Positions 35,701-46,651 are shown, counted from the stretch's first letter. The stretch: 64,000 nucleotides of DNA from Gnetum montanum (GCA_015680685.1 MNCI01029020.1:189785-253784); one strand, 5' to 3'. Numbers and translations: made by a program. The notes: a model not told the origin generated them from the sequence alone.

Positions 35701-38700
35701 TTAGTAACCTCCAATAGTAGAGCCTCCATCCATGGAGACTTTGACCAAGATACTTCCCCAATACCTGTGGTGGTTGCATCGATGCCACCATGTAGGCTTG
35801 ACTCAACGTCCACTATCCCTCACAGCGATTTCGCCATAGGCTCCTTTAGAGAGGAAACCTAAAATTGAGCCTGAGGCTTGACTCTACCATACCCCACTCC
35901 TCCAAGTCGCTTCACAACTCCACCACCATCGGCGGCTCACTTCCTGACCTTCATCGATTGTACACCATCTTGATAGGGTTACCCCTCAATGGGTAACGCA
36001 GGGACTTGGCCTCCTTCCAAAGTGTGAGAAGTAACCCTGAATGTTTGCCCTGCCAATGTTGGTGCAACGTATCCAAGAAAAAACAAGGTAAATTCATCAT
36101 GTGCCCTAGCTGCAGGCATTGCATAATTTTAAAATGTAGGCCTTGCAATTTCGATGCATCACCTGATTGGACAAAAAACCATTCCACCAAGTTAGCAATT
36201 GCGTGTCACAACATCGGCAACGATGACTTAAAAACTTGCCCACTCCCTGTCTTGGGAATTGGCCCAGAGAAGAACATCTTGGCATCATGAAGACTTTGGC
36301 CTGTGGCAGGGATGATCTCCCCCACCATTGACATACCTAGCAATGCTGCAATCGACTCTTCTGTGAGCAAAATATGCACCCCCTAGAATAGGGTACGATC
36401 TCCTTCCCAATTAACATAAAAGTTGTCATACTCCAAATTTGGCTCTCCCTATAATAAGGGGAGCAGCTTAGCCCAACCAATCTGCATAACCAGGTGCCAT
36501 AGCTCTGAACTTTCCTGGTACCCATCATAGGGTGACTCAAAAGTCAGCGTTACCCCCATAGCAACCCACACCTCTTTCCACAAATGGAAACCTTTTGCCG
36601 CAATCTACGCTAGCGGCAGTAACTGCTTTGCCTAGAAAATGTAGTAATTTATGGCATTCCATAGGGACCATAGGATTGTTGCCACCGTTGAATTGCCGTT
36701 TAGATTCAAATTTTGTTGTAGATTGGCTACCCGGAACACCTTGTCGGTGAACGGGTAGGTGTAAGTAAAATGAGCCACCATCTCCACACTCGTCATGTAG
36801 AGCAGTCATGTAGAGCAGACACGTGCTGTTTAGATTCACTCCCCTATGCACCAAAATCACTTGGACAGGAATAGTGTTGTGATTAATTAACCAAATGAAT
36901 GATTTAATTTTTTTTGACAAAAATCCTCTCCATAAACCCTACCACCCCCGAACTGCAGGATATCTATGTTGAATCAATTGTTTCTGGGTGGTGCCCATCA
37001 TCCTTGATTGATTCATTGAAATGGCATGTTGATAGATTGCGCGCTAGACGTGGGAGTCATTTGTCTTGACAATCCATCTTTGGTACTTATGTTCCAAAAT
37101 GATGATCCATTGTGCTAGGCAATGAGCAGGCCTTACCAATCTATTGAGTAGGCTTTGGTAACTTATGTCAAGAGTATCTTGGAATTTGTAGATACCCAAA
37201 CCCTTAGTGTTCTTGGCCCTCGCCACCATGTCCCATTTCACCAAATGCACTTGGTCTCCCCCTTTTCCTCTAGACCAAGTGAAAGTCCGTATGATTTGAT
37301 CAATTCTAGTGACCACATCCATTGGGGGGAAGGCCACCAATGCAACATACCTCACCATGGCCGAAAGAATCGAGGAAACTAATAAGGCTCTTCCCACACG
37401 AGTCATAAATCGGCAAGTCCAACGATCCACCCATTTGTGTAACTGTTCAAGAAAATGAGTCCACGTCTTCCTCCTATGCTAGTCATACAATGGTAGCCCA
37501 AGGCAAGTGTTATCCTTGGAACTAGGTAGGACCCCCAATTGCTACATAATCAACCCCTTAACCCTACCATTAGTGTTAGACAGGTGAACCATTGACTTCC
37601 CTTGGTTAATTTCCAAACCAATTTCCCCTGTCATTCTTTGGAGTGCTTTGTTAACGGCCATTGCCTGAGGCATTGTCACCCTCGAAAACAAGATAGTGTC
37701 ATCCACATAATGCTTGACCAAGCATATAGTTCCAGCAATTTCCAATCCTTGCCCCCCCCTCCAGTTCACAGTAGGCTTGCATAGTGTCCATAATGAGAAT
37801 AAAAAGGAACAATGATAGCAGATCACCCTGTCTTAACCCCCTCCTTGGGGACAAAAATCCCCACAGCTTCCCCCCTAAATCCAAACAGAAAGCCCTTGAC
37901 GATTGGATATGGATACACAAATTAACCAGGGCCAGATGAGATCCCTTCCTTAGCATAATTTCTTGCAGAGCCTTCCACGAAACCATATCATAAGCCATAG
38001 AAATGTCAAGTTTTAGGCACATACTAGGATACTTCGTGCTTCATAGAGAATGTAGAACCTCTTGTACTAGCAAAATTTGGTCCTAGATGTAATAGCCTTT
38101 GATAAAACCAGCCTGTTGGGGCCCCACCAAGCATGGCATCAACAACACCAACTGGTCAACCAACAATTTTGAAAAAAAGGCAAAGGAAAGTGTTGCAAAC
38201 ACCAATTGGTCTGAAATGCGTTGGCTCCATTGGTTGGTCTGATTTTGGGACAAGCACAATGCGAGACTAGTTAATCTCCTTTTGAACTTGTTGCCACTGA
38301 AGTATCACATTGAAAGCATCCAACAAGTTTGCACCCTTGAAAGAATTCTACCGGCTAGCCATCTAGGCTTGGTGCTTTTCCCTTCTTCATAGATCCCAGT
38401 GCTTCCTCTAGCTCCCTTCTGGGAAAAGGTTCTAAAAGATGTCAGTTATCCTCCACACTCAAGACCGTGTCAATCGAAATCAAGATCAGGTTCACCTATT
38501 GACACCTCCAAATCCAAGACCAATAATCTAACAAAGCCTGCACAATCTGTTGATCTCTAGTGATCTCCTATCCTTGAACAAGGAGATTGTGAATCCTCTT
38601 AGCCTAGCAAGTAGAATTCGTTGTAGCAAAGAAAAAACATGTATTACGGTCTGCATCTTTCAGCCATTGTGCATGGCCCTGCTGCCTCCAATATGCTTCT

Positions 38701-41700
38701 TCCTTTGCATCTAAGGACTGAAGCTTAGCTAGAACCCCCCACTTTGCATTTCCTAGGTCCCTCCCTAAGTCTTGCTCTGCCTGAGTATTCGAGAGTTTGT
38801 GGAGCAAGGCCTCTTTAGAGAACCAGAATGAGAATTTATATTCCATATTCTTCACTTGTAGTGCCCGCTTAAGCTTATTCAAACCTTGTTTAAGGAAATC
38901 CTTGGGCTCAACCTTCTTAGAGTAGGAGCCCCAAATGCTCTCCACCAAGGGATGCAACCATGGTTTGTTGAGCCAGAAACATTTGAACTTGAAGGGGGTG
39001 GCCCATCCGTGGTCCCTTTCTCCAATATAGCATAGCATTGGATGATGATCAGATGACATCCATTCTTTCCCTTTCACCTCCACCCTTGGCTCAAGAAGAA
39101 ATGAGAGCTTACCCAAACCCTGTTAATGCTTGTCATAACAAGGTCGCTACCCTTCCATTGATTACTCCTTGTGTATTGGTAGCCTTTGATCTCTAGGTCC
39201 ACCAGCTCCTGGGCAGCCAGAAATTGTGAAAAAATCTGAGCTCGTGGAGGATCCTGGGCACCACCCCTAGACTTCTTGCAACTGTACAACCTCTAATTGA
39301 AATCCCCCACAAGAATCCATTGGTGTTTATCCTGAATCAGGGAAGCAATCTTGTTCAATTCTTGTATATGCTCTTCCCAACGTTGAGGGCCATAGACATT
39401 CATGAGCCAAATGCCCATGTCCCTTAGGAAAATTGTAATGCTCCTGGTGGAGCTGTCTATAACTTCAAAAGGCCTCTGTGATAGGGAGGCCAGTCCCTTG
39501 GCCCTCCCCCAACAGAAAGCCAATTGTGTTTGCCACCCTGGCCATTGAAGTTAGTGGCTTTCCTATTGCGGAAGTTTGGTTTCCTATAAGTAGACAATAT
39601 CATAGTTCTCCCTACGCACCATCTCTTAGGGTATTTCTTTTATAGGAGGTACCCTAGCCCCTGCAGTTCCATGAGAGGATTCTCATGTCTTGCTTGCAAC
39701 ATGTTTCTTGTAAGCAGTTCCATGAGAGGATTCTCATGTCTTGCTTGCAACATGTTTCTTGTAAACTCCTTTGATGTTTGGATCCCCAAATTAATCTCTA
39801 ATTGTGTTTTCTTGGACTGAGATGTTGACCTTGGTGGCCTACTGACTTTTCCGGAGTTCAGCGAAACTAGGAAGGCATCATCCGCTGACATCCCTTTTGG
39901 CAATCTCAGCCATGGACGACAAAGGTCCAATTGTAGCCACGGACACCCAACTTCCAAGTGGGGGCAGCTCCACCCCTATCGGCCTGCATCCTCCCCTTGG
40001 GGTCACAAGGGAACTCGGCTTCACAGGTGACCTCAATGGTGTTCCATCCAAGCTCTCTTGGAGCCTTGACACGGCACCACCCTTCTCTTGCGCTACCATC
40101 CCCAGGCTCTCCTTCCCTTACTGTTCTAGTTCAACACTACCCTTTTCCTGCAGCTTTGACACATTGCCCACTTGTCTTGGAGAAGTTGGCCCCAGAGAAA
40201 TTGTCCCTGTTTGAGGGGCCAGCAGTGACCTACCCGTGCGAGTTAAAATCATCCAATTCTCTTCCGATGTCTTCTTACCAGGTGGCTTTTGCCCCACCCT
40301 TCAGTCTTTTGTCAAGTGACTTGGTTTGCCACAAGTATCATAGTGGGTTGATGACAACTTTTTCCTTCCTTGAGGATAGGACCAGGATGACCTCCTTAAC
40401 CAAGTCCTTCAATGAGAACAACCTCCAGATGTAGAAACAAGCAAATTCCATTCGCTCTTTGGACCCCATGAACTTGTCCAACGAAATGAACTCACAAAAG
40501 AACCCGGCCAGGGTTCTAAGAAAATCCATAGTCTAGAACTCCCATGGAATCCTAGATACCCAAATCCAGATAGGAGCTTTGGTGAAAAGATCCGGGTCAC
40601 AGTATCCTCCTATCCTCCAATTAAGTTAGAGCCAGTCCCTTCGCCCCAAAAAACCAAGGGCCACCTGTTAGAACCTTGTCCCTATCTGCAGTATCCTGAA
40701 AAGTGAAAAGTAGAAGATTCTTCGGAAGGCTGCGAACCTCCACGGGATCGAAACCCCAATGCACCATGACCCACTTCTTGACCAAATCCGACTTGGGACT
40801 AGCTCCCGTAGACACGAACCTCCCAATCAGGCTCAACTCAACAGTTCTGAGCCCCTCTGTGGGTGGTGCTTTCACGTATAGACACATAGAACCCTCACTA
40901 TGCTCACACGCCTCAATCCCCCCAATCCTAGGTCACCAAGGAGCCCCACTTCCATATCCGGTTACTCCACCATCAGCGTCAAACCTTGAAAACCCTGCAC
41001 TTCCAGTCCTGAGTCGGACATCGGACACTGCACCCACTGCAACGCTACCGCCAGCATTGCCGACCTCTTCTTCACCCTCTGCAGTTCCCGATCTCCCGCG
41101 CATAGCAATTTTTCTCTTTTCTCTGTCTTATGATTGTTCTGTAAGCTGTTAACAATCAAAATAGCAAAATTTCCATCAACCACCTCCTTGCATTTCCTTT
41201 CTTTTGTTTAGAAATGAGCTAACTGTAATTCCAGGAATTGCTAAGTGTGAGGAATTGTCATCTTTGCATGTTTCTACGATGCCAAAGAAGGTAAACTCAT
41301 CCAATAAAATAAATACACACCAAAATGTTATTAACTATTAACCTTATTACTTAAATACGATCAATGTTCAAAAAACCGTTGTGCACAGGGTGCAAGCCTA
41401 TTTGTTTACTCTTTAATAACTTACCGTGTGTTTAAATGGCAAATATTCTTTCTTGCTTCTTAACCTTTTCCCAATTTTCTATTTTCTTCTCATATGTTTT
41501 ATAACTATGTCCACAGGTTTTACATAACTGCTGGACCCTCTGACCCTGGCTTCATTAGCAATCCTGGCTTCATTAGCAATGGTTTCTATTGATCTGCAGC
41601 TAGATTTGTCTTCCGCTTAGGAGTGAAAATGATAAATTGTGTATCAATTTGGTGGTAACACAGAATTGGTTTATTATTCCGACATCAACATAGGTTTATT

Positions 41701-42922
41701 TCATCAACCCATGAAATTAGTTGATTTCAACCTGATTGTTTTCCCAGATACTAGCGTGAAAGATCTTTGCCAATGTATTGTCACTTCTGACCATCAAGTC
41801 GAACATGAATGTCCATTGATCAATACTTCAAATATTAGGCTTTTTCTCGTGATTTTTTCAATGCACTGTCCATCCTGATTTTCTTTACTCCGGTGTTTGC
41901 TTGCTAGTTTGTTTGTTCTTTTTTAAAGGTAGCAATGCTACCATCTCTGTACGTGTCATAAGCTTAACAAAATTCTCTCTAATCTTTTCCATTGTTAAAG
42001 CTCAACTTAGTCTCAAGGGAAAAATATTTGGGATACGGAAGTACTTGGTGATGTCCTGAGCATCTTGATTTCATCTTTTGTTTTAAAATGACCATATTTT
42101 AATTGACTTTTGATTCTATAGTATTTGGTGGGCCAAAAATCAGTCCATGCCCTTTGATGTCAGTGTTTGAAATTTACTTGCTTTCACTAAGACCCTCATG
42201 GATCTGTCAAACAAAGCAGTTTCAGATTTTAGAATTCATTTTACGGGACCCTTTTAAATCCATAACTCAGTGTTGCCCACTGGAATTAAACCTGTGACCT
42301 ATGGTTTCCATACCAAGGCTGAACAATGGAAAAAGGTTAAGGCAGCTCGTGAATAGGGTTTTGTAGCATACATAAATAAGCGGTATTCCAAAAATTATTC
42401 AAAAAAACGTATAAGCCCTTTAAGGTGTGGATTAATGTGAATTTCGGATTCACGTGGTTTGCATTTGTTTTGTGTTATTTTATTTTTTATTATTTCTACT
42501 ATCCATTGCCTCTAATAAGAATCACAAAGGCTGCTGCTTTCTTTAATACATTTGTTGATCTTTTCCCAGACGCTTATATCAAATATATATTTATGTCTGT
42601 CAATGAGCATTTTTACTTCTGCAGAATGTTACCCCAATATGAACATATATGTAATCTTGTTGTCCAGGAACTGACTTTTGAGGGTGCGACCGCGTCTGCC
42701 AGTGACAGTAGTTTTTCATATTGCAATAGAAGTATTGTGACCCCTAGCATCATTGAGAGCAACACAAAACATATTGCAGACGATCAAACTATGTCGGTTA
42801 ATGTTTATCCGGCTGCAAATTCCAGCTTATTGCGAGTACATGCGACTAGATGGATGCTAATTATCCTGGTTGTATCTGTTCTTATTGGCCTATTTATTGC
42901 AAAGGTTTCGTACATTTTGTGA
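23709..42922 (+). CDS. Predicted long coiled-coil, tail-anchored membrane protein (8 coding exons)
   Basis: Exons by GT/AG signals and frame: 23709-23810, 24137-24298, 27485-27607, 27707-27997, 28075-29772, 31104-31343, 41246-41290, 42668-42922; 971 residues, all junctions phase 0. Residues 1-226 are acidic and low-complexity. From about 410 to 870 the protein is a Glu/Lys/Leu heptad-rich coiled coil, including three 67-residue repeats at 525-725. A single hydrophobic segment at 949-965 (WMLIILVVSVLIGLFIA) is followed by only KVSYIL, so it should be tail-anchored with the coil in the cytosol. This architecture resembles plant WPP-domain-interacting nuclear-envelope proteins (WIP/WIT), but I see no diagnostic motif, so no symbol is given. 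The start is the first ATG of a frame that splices cleanly. The acceptor of exon 7 is the least certain point. Confidence 0.75.
24430..25105 (+). pseudogene. Decayed copy A of the exon 3-exon 4 cassette, in intron 2
   Basis: The segment has GGTAATTTGGAAATTAGTTT (near 24514), matching exon 3 (GACTTGGAAATTAGTTTGG near 27521), then the intron 3-like 'tatattacattgattt', then an exon 4-like part ending near 25020-25060 with 'gaaactgaatgttctgag' and 'gcagaatctaagg'. These correspond to 'gaaactgctgagacatt' and 'gctgaatccaagg' of exon 4. Stops and indels interrupt it and no continuous frame exists. It is an ancestral tandem duplicate. Confidence 0.7.
25106..25985 (+). pseudogene. Decayed copy B of the exon 3-exon 4 cassette, split by a LINE fragment
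   Basis: It starts with the same pre-exon tract as exons 3 and 5 (TGTATTTCAG near 25130, then a match to GTAAATCACAAAG). It has exon 3-like phrases at 25180 and 25250, the intron 3-like 'tatatttcattgattttag' and 'cacattgtaaat', and an exon 4 start at 25440-25480 (matching AATCTTCAAGAAG). An RTE-type LINE 3' end then interrupts it. It resumes near 25800 and ends with 'gcagaatccaaggtaacaaatg' and 'atattggactttttaaa', matching exon 4 and intron 4. Confidence 0.7.
25485..25800 (+). mobile_element. 3' fragment of an RTE-type LINE
   Basis: Plus-strand translation gives RLGVASISDKLQEWQLRWFG and NVQRRSYNEP, then GRPKKT, a stop, and LALHRGEW and HVADLILLGQG. This is the conserved C-terminal tail of RTE-like and related reverse-transcriptase ORFs. 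It ends in a GATGATGATGAAGA microsatellite-like tail near 25785, which is typical of RTE 3' ends. It is truncated at its 5' side, as is usual for LINE copies. Confidence 0.75.
26230..26345 (+). mobile_element. tRNA-derived SINE-like repeat
   Basis: It contains GTGGCTCAAGTGGTTAG, an A-box-like sequence, and GGTCGTCAGATCGAGTT, a B-box-like sequence, about 45 bp apart. A second copy at 61671-61770 aligns over about 100 bp (CAGTTTAAGTGGTTAG ... AAAGGTTGTTAATTTGAGTC). Two internal promoter-like boxes and dispersed copies suggest a SINE. The repeat boundaries and a target-site duplication were not resolved. Confidence 0.5.
26625..26725 (-). mobile_element. tRNA-derived SINE-like repeat, reverse orientation
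   Basis: The minus strand reads GTTGGCTAATGACTTTGG, then CACAGGTTCAATCCC, which is a near-canonical B box (GGTTCAATCC). It differs from the copy at 26230. A related B-box segment (minus strand ACAGGTTTAATTCC) lies near 42275. No boundaries are defined. Confidence 0.45.
28969..29571 (+). repeat. Three 201-bp in-frame tandem repeats in exon 5
   Basis: The units start at 28969, 29170 and 29371, exactly 201 bp (67 residues) apart. Each begins LN(E/K/A)KL, contains (E/K)(I/M)EIES-like and (E)LNVL-like phrases, and ends (N)CVAD or QVAD, or CVAE. They encode most of the central coiled coil. The copies have diverged but keep the frame, so the duplication appears to be under coding constraint. Confidence 0.9.
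29773..31103 (+). other. Intron 5 of the coiled-coil gene
   Basis: AT-rich sequence between the donor AAG/GTTGGT and the acceptor TTCTCAG/GTCTCC. I see no transposon or gene in it. Confidence 0.6.
32150..33500 (-). pseudogene. Reverse-transcriptase fragment of an old non-LTR element
   Basis: Minus-strand translation in shifting frames shows LIVINIFAKLLENIF (about 33310-33370), QADFRQHHSTIDHFVT (33222-33270), CFVDFSKAYDS (33127-33162), FADCVIYFQN near 32830, and ILYGRVAWGP near 32500. This is the standard order of non-LTR reverse transcriptase blocks. Many stops and frameshifts are present, so the copy is old. It has no APE endonuclease part and no visible ends. The clade cannot be assigned; it is different from the L1-type LINEs nearby. 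Confidence 0.8.
35306..36540 (-). pseudogene. LINE-1 copy: plant transposon protein-like domain plus coiled coil downstream of ORF2
   Basis: After the zf-RVT region, minus-strand translation gives ELWHLVMQIGWAKLLPLL, then HILLTEESIAALLGM (about 36330-36390), then LVEWFFVQSGD and NLPCFFLDTLHQHW (about 36060-36200). The pattern (a Trp-containing helix, an ITE/LTEESI...LLG loop, then a helical segment) resembles the putative plant transposon protein domain found in some plant retrotransposons. A Glu/Arg/Gln-rich coiled coil follows at about 35400-35690. In-frame stops are present. I cannot tell whether it was fused to ORF2 or was a third ORF. Confidence 0.55.
36560..39686 (-). pseudogene. ORF2 of the intronic L1-type LINE
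   Basis: It starts at the ATG at 39684-39686 with MRILSWNCRG, the usual start of plant L1 ORF2. Endonuclease motifs are WILVGDFN (39293-39316) and SDHHPM (about 39045). The reverse transcriptase shows LDISMAYDMVSW (about 37990), RRGLRQGD (about 37830) and the active site YVDD (about 37705). A thumb-like segment, RVGRALLVSSILSAM, lies at about 37400. The zf-RVT-like part, IKSFIWLINHNTIPVQVILVHRG, lies at about 36850-36920, followed by ILWSLWNAINYYIF. Multiple stops and frameshifts are present. Confidence 0.92.
39690..41100 (-). pseudogene. ORF1 of the intronic L1-type LINE
   Basis: This is the RNA-binding protein of the element. The segment 40621-40887 carries the DUF4283-like pattern (KWVMVHWGF, LLLFTFQDTADRDKVLTGGP, WFFGAKGLAL), and a frame-shifted continuation runs through 40338-40600. 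A zinc knuckle lies near 40310-40340 as YDTCGKPSHLTKD, with its first Cys changed to Tyr and its last position a stop. A 51-bp tandem duplication at 39665-39766 lies at the ORF1 end and covers the ORF2 start. Confidence 0.8.
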
Positions 42923-45900
42923 AATTATGCTAGACTTAAATTTGAGTTTCAGTAGTACCATAGTTTTGAAATGTTGACTAATGGCAGGGTAGACTAAAAT
43001 AACAAGCTAAAGCTTGTGAGGTTACAGGTTATAGGTAGACAGGTCAAATAGCATTTTTGTGATGTTAGAGGAGAATTTTCTTCGGCTTTTGTCAAATTCT
43101 CTACGATGTACTGTGCTGCAGAAGAATGAATATGCAAACCTGGTAATCAGTTCTCACATCCAGAAGATCTCAATTGACTGGCAGATTTTCTTGGACCAAA
43201 GCATTTCGACATTAAAATTCAGACTATGCCATCTTGGAGGCAATTTTTCAAGTGCATATACAGACTATGGAACATTTACAGTGAGAGTATTACAGTAAAA
43301 ACCAAAGGGATAAACTTGTCACTGATACATTAGGATTGTAGCCTCATGACGTTTGTGAAATCTTTACAATCCTGAAGCAGCGTAACTTCAGTTTCTTGCT
43401 TGCTTAAGGATTGCTTTCACCCAAAAAAACTGTATTCGAAGAAATGTGAACAAATTCTTGGAACATTGTGCAAGGTCTTAATTGAATGTCGCGATTTCAG
43501 TGCGTTTAACATACCAATCTATGCCTATGTTGGGGGCGTTGGATCCCAAATTTACAAATTTCAATATATACCGATGTAGAATTTACATGGAATATAAAGG
43601 TGCTTTCGAGGATTATTTGAATGGTGAACTTTTTGTCTACAAATCTGTTAGGAAATGACCTAACCACCTGATTCAGCATGAACGATTTGATATGTTAAAT
43701 AATTTAACTTATTTATTTCTATTTTATTACACTTTTCCGTTTGGATAGGAAATTGATTTCTTACTTTTATAACTTGATAATAAGAATAAATCATGTTAAA
43801 AGAAGTTTACACTTTAATCAAGAAATTTTTATAATATTCTGAACCATTTGTTGTCCCTTGAAAAAGAAGGAATGTAAGAGATTTGGAATAGAGAATCTAA
43901 TAGACCGTAAAGGTTATCTTATTTATAGCAAATGTTTTATACATCTTGAAATGTTCAGTGAGTGCATATAATAAAAGGTCTTTTTAGTGGCAAGTGTTAT
44001 TAAAAATTTGTTAATTTTTAATAGCAAAATTTTGATGGCATGATTAGGGCTTTGATATGATGGGCATTATTTAGTTTTTAATTATAAAGGGAGTGCACAT
44101 TGACTTTATTTTGAGAAGCTAAATTTTGATCAAACAAGTTTCTGAAATTAAAATTGAAATTGAATCACACTTTTTAACCTATAAGATCTAGTGGATAGAT
44201 ATTACATTTTCATGAAAACTAATGAAAAATAAAGATGGATTCTACAAATTGACCTAGCACTAATGGAAGGTAGCAAAAACAAGTCATACAAGGTTTTTTT
44301 CTATAACATTACAACGTCTCCAATATGTAGTCAAAACACAAAAAGGAAACACATGTAACTCATCTTCAAGTGCTTTTGACTTGCACAACTTACAAATATG
44401 CTCTTCTTAGGGGAGTTGAATTCATTTTTAATTTTCAATTCAAAGATGATGAAAACTTGAGCAAAGCTTAATAGTCATGTACTTAATTGAAATAGTAACT
44501 AAGTATATAAAATTGTTTGTTGCCTTCTATATTAGACCACATCTGTGTTAAAACCTTTTGCTTGACTAGATAGTAAACATGCTTATGAATTTGTTAAGAG
44601 TTCTTCTAAGAGATATTCCAATTTTTCAGTCATTGCATTTCTTAAAAATACTAACCATGATCTTGTGAATCCTCAAGAACTACTTCAGAAAATTTGCTTT
44701 GCTTTGAAATATATGTAATGAACACAATGCTTCTGCTTTTAAAGCCAATAAATTACATTCACTAAATAAGATATTTACATCTTTACCTTTTAACTCATGA
44801 AGGAGAAATTTAAAAATCTTATTATTATCACGATTCAAGACAAAATAAGCTTGTTCGTTGACGTCCTTTCACTGCACTATACTTGTAATTTGATACTCTT
44901 ATGTTTATTTTTCAACAAGCTTGTTCGTGCTCCTTGTCGTCTTCGCACTGCATTATACTTAGAATTTGATACTCATGATTTTCTTTTTATATTTAGGAAT
45001 TTTTACAGTATATGCAGAAATTTTGATGGACATGAATCCGAAGCAACCTACCATGACAACATACTGCTAAATATAAGCAATAGTAGTTGTTTGCTTTGCC
45101 ATTGAAAAATGTATGATGCTGGTTATGCTGGGTTTCAGTGTGTAGCTTTGGTTACATGAGAAACTCTCGGCCTTTTTGGCTGCCTGGTACTGTTCTCCAT
45201 CCATTGACACAAATGGAACAGCTTTTGCTTACTCATGCTTTTTCTTCAATTTCAACTTGTGTTTTGAGAATCTTTCCCTTGATTTTCATCTTCTCCAATC
45301 TTTCTCTTGAAAAATTTTCGGATTTTTCTCTGCTCTGATTTAGGCTGTAATCTGCCACCCTTTAAAAATCATGGAGAGTTTTGTTCCAGCAATTGATACG
45401 ACACTGATTGCATATAGGTAAATGTCAAAATAGCAATTTTAAAAGGCAATACATGTAATCCAGCATGAAACACTCTTCTGTGTGGTTAGTTTTTCCTTGC
45501 GTAGCTTCATGTTTAAGGCATGCAACTTTGCTTTTTATAAGTCACAGAGATTCAAACTCATTGAGACGTTTTAGCATTAGATACTGGCAGTGCTGAACTT
45601 TTTCGAAAAAGGTATAGAAACAGAAGAAAAACGCTATTTAGTTCCTAAGCCATATCTGCTTTTACCATATTATCTCTCTTTCCTTCACTTTAAACTGAAA
45701 GGATCACATGTGAAACTATGTACTGAGCATTTATGTTAGAACCTGTGTTTTTTAAAATGCAAAATTTGAGCATTATTGACAGCCAAAACCCTATACTAGA
45801 AATTTCAGCTTTACTGTGTTTCTGCAACCTAGCTTATTCAAATATTGATACTTTTCCAATGGAATGAAACTATTGCTATGCCAGCCTTAATCTCATCGTT

Positions 45901-46651
45901 AATCAGAGAACCTGATGCAATAGTAAGAAACAAGACGAAAATGTACCGTAAATTAACGAAATTTTTACTATAACTGCTGTTGAGTTTTTAGGGGTGGCTT
46001 AAAACTAAAAAATTTCCCATTCCCATTAGCAAGCAACGACGTCTTCAATTTTAAACGCGTCGGGATCTTCTTTCTCTGCTTGAATAATGATTTATAAATA
46101 TAGTCTTCAGGAAGCAATCTACTGTTTTTCTTAATACATAAATACTTCTCTTACACTTTACAACTAGCATCCGCGTTACATTAGGGCGTTTGCATAAACC
46201 TGGTAACCTGTTCACAATATAACAAGCACTTTTTATATTACTGTACCAATATGCAAAATTTATATGAACATGTAGCGTATGAAGAAAGGCAACTGGCCAA
46301 TGAGAAATGGTAGTATTTTCAAGGCTGAGTGAATTGGTAACCGGCTGGATATGCCAGACCAAGAGATTTTGTCGATTTCTTCTCTTCTGAATCTGAAATC
46401 ATATTTTCCCCACTTCCTGGGCCAACTTTAGTGCCATTTCTGCTCCAAAATCATTGCTTTACTTCCCACTGCAACTTCCCAATTTTCACACCAGAATCAC
46501 ACACCAGAAGAAGACGAAAAGAGGCAGAGCAATCAAGAAAGCTCAGATTCAAATGAATGCCATGAAATGAAATCCTTCAAATCTGCAACTGGGTCTGAAT
46601 CTGCTCTGCTTACTGCAGCATCCAATGAAACTGTTCTGCAAGTGTTTGCAA
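42923..46651. other. Intergenic region between the two host genes
   Basis: AT-rich sequence holding the 3' untranslated regions of the two convergent genes. No transposon with defined ends and no intact gene was found. A short tRNA-like B box (minus strand) lies just upstream of the last exon near 42275. Confidence 0.5.

Larger units (their letters stand above)
34741..41133 (-). mobile_element. Full-length L1-type LINE, antisense in intron 6
   Basis: A 6,393-bp non-LTR element. It is flanked by a perfect 17-bp duplication, TTGTTCTGTAAGCTGTT (34724-34740 and 41134-41150). A short T run at the left end (34741-34749) is its poly(A) tail on the minus strand. Order on the minus strand: ORF1 with a DUF4283-like domain and a decayed zinc knuckle, then ORF2 with APE-type endonuclease, reverse transcriptase and a zf-RVT-like domain, then a putative plant transposon protein-like domain and a coiled coil. 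Stops and frameshifts interrupt the ORFs, so it is inactive. The perfect duplication suggests that it is younger than the LINE at 49347. Confidence 0.93.
31344..41245 (+). other. Intron 6 of the coiled-coil gene, 9.9 kb
   Basis: It starts at CAG/GTCTTA and ends at one of two nearby acceptors (41234 or 41245). Much of it is an old LINE fragment (about 32150-33500) and the full L1-type LINE at 34741-41133. Without the latter and its duplication it would be about 3.5 kb. The remaining 31350-32150 and 33540-34720 are AT-rich and show nothing I can recognise. Confidence 0.65.

Noticed and set aside
35433-35862. Plus-strand frames opposite the LINE coiled coil
   Set aside because: Ser/Leu/Cys-rich shadows of the Glu/Arg-rich minus-strand sequence; the LINE orientation explains them.
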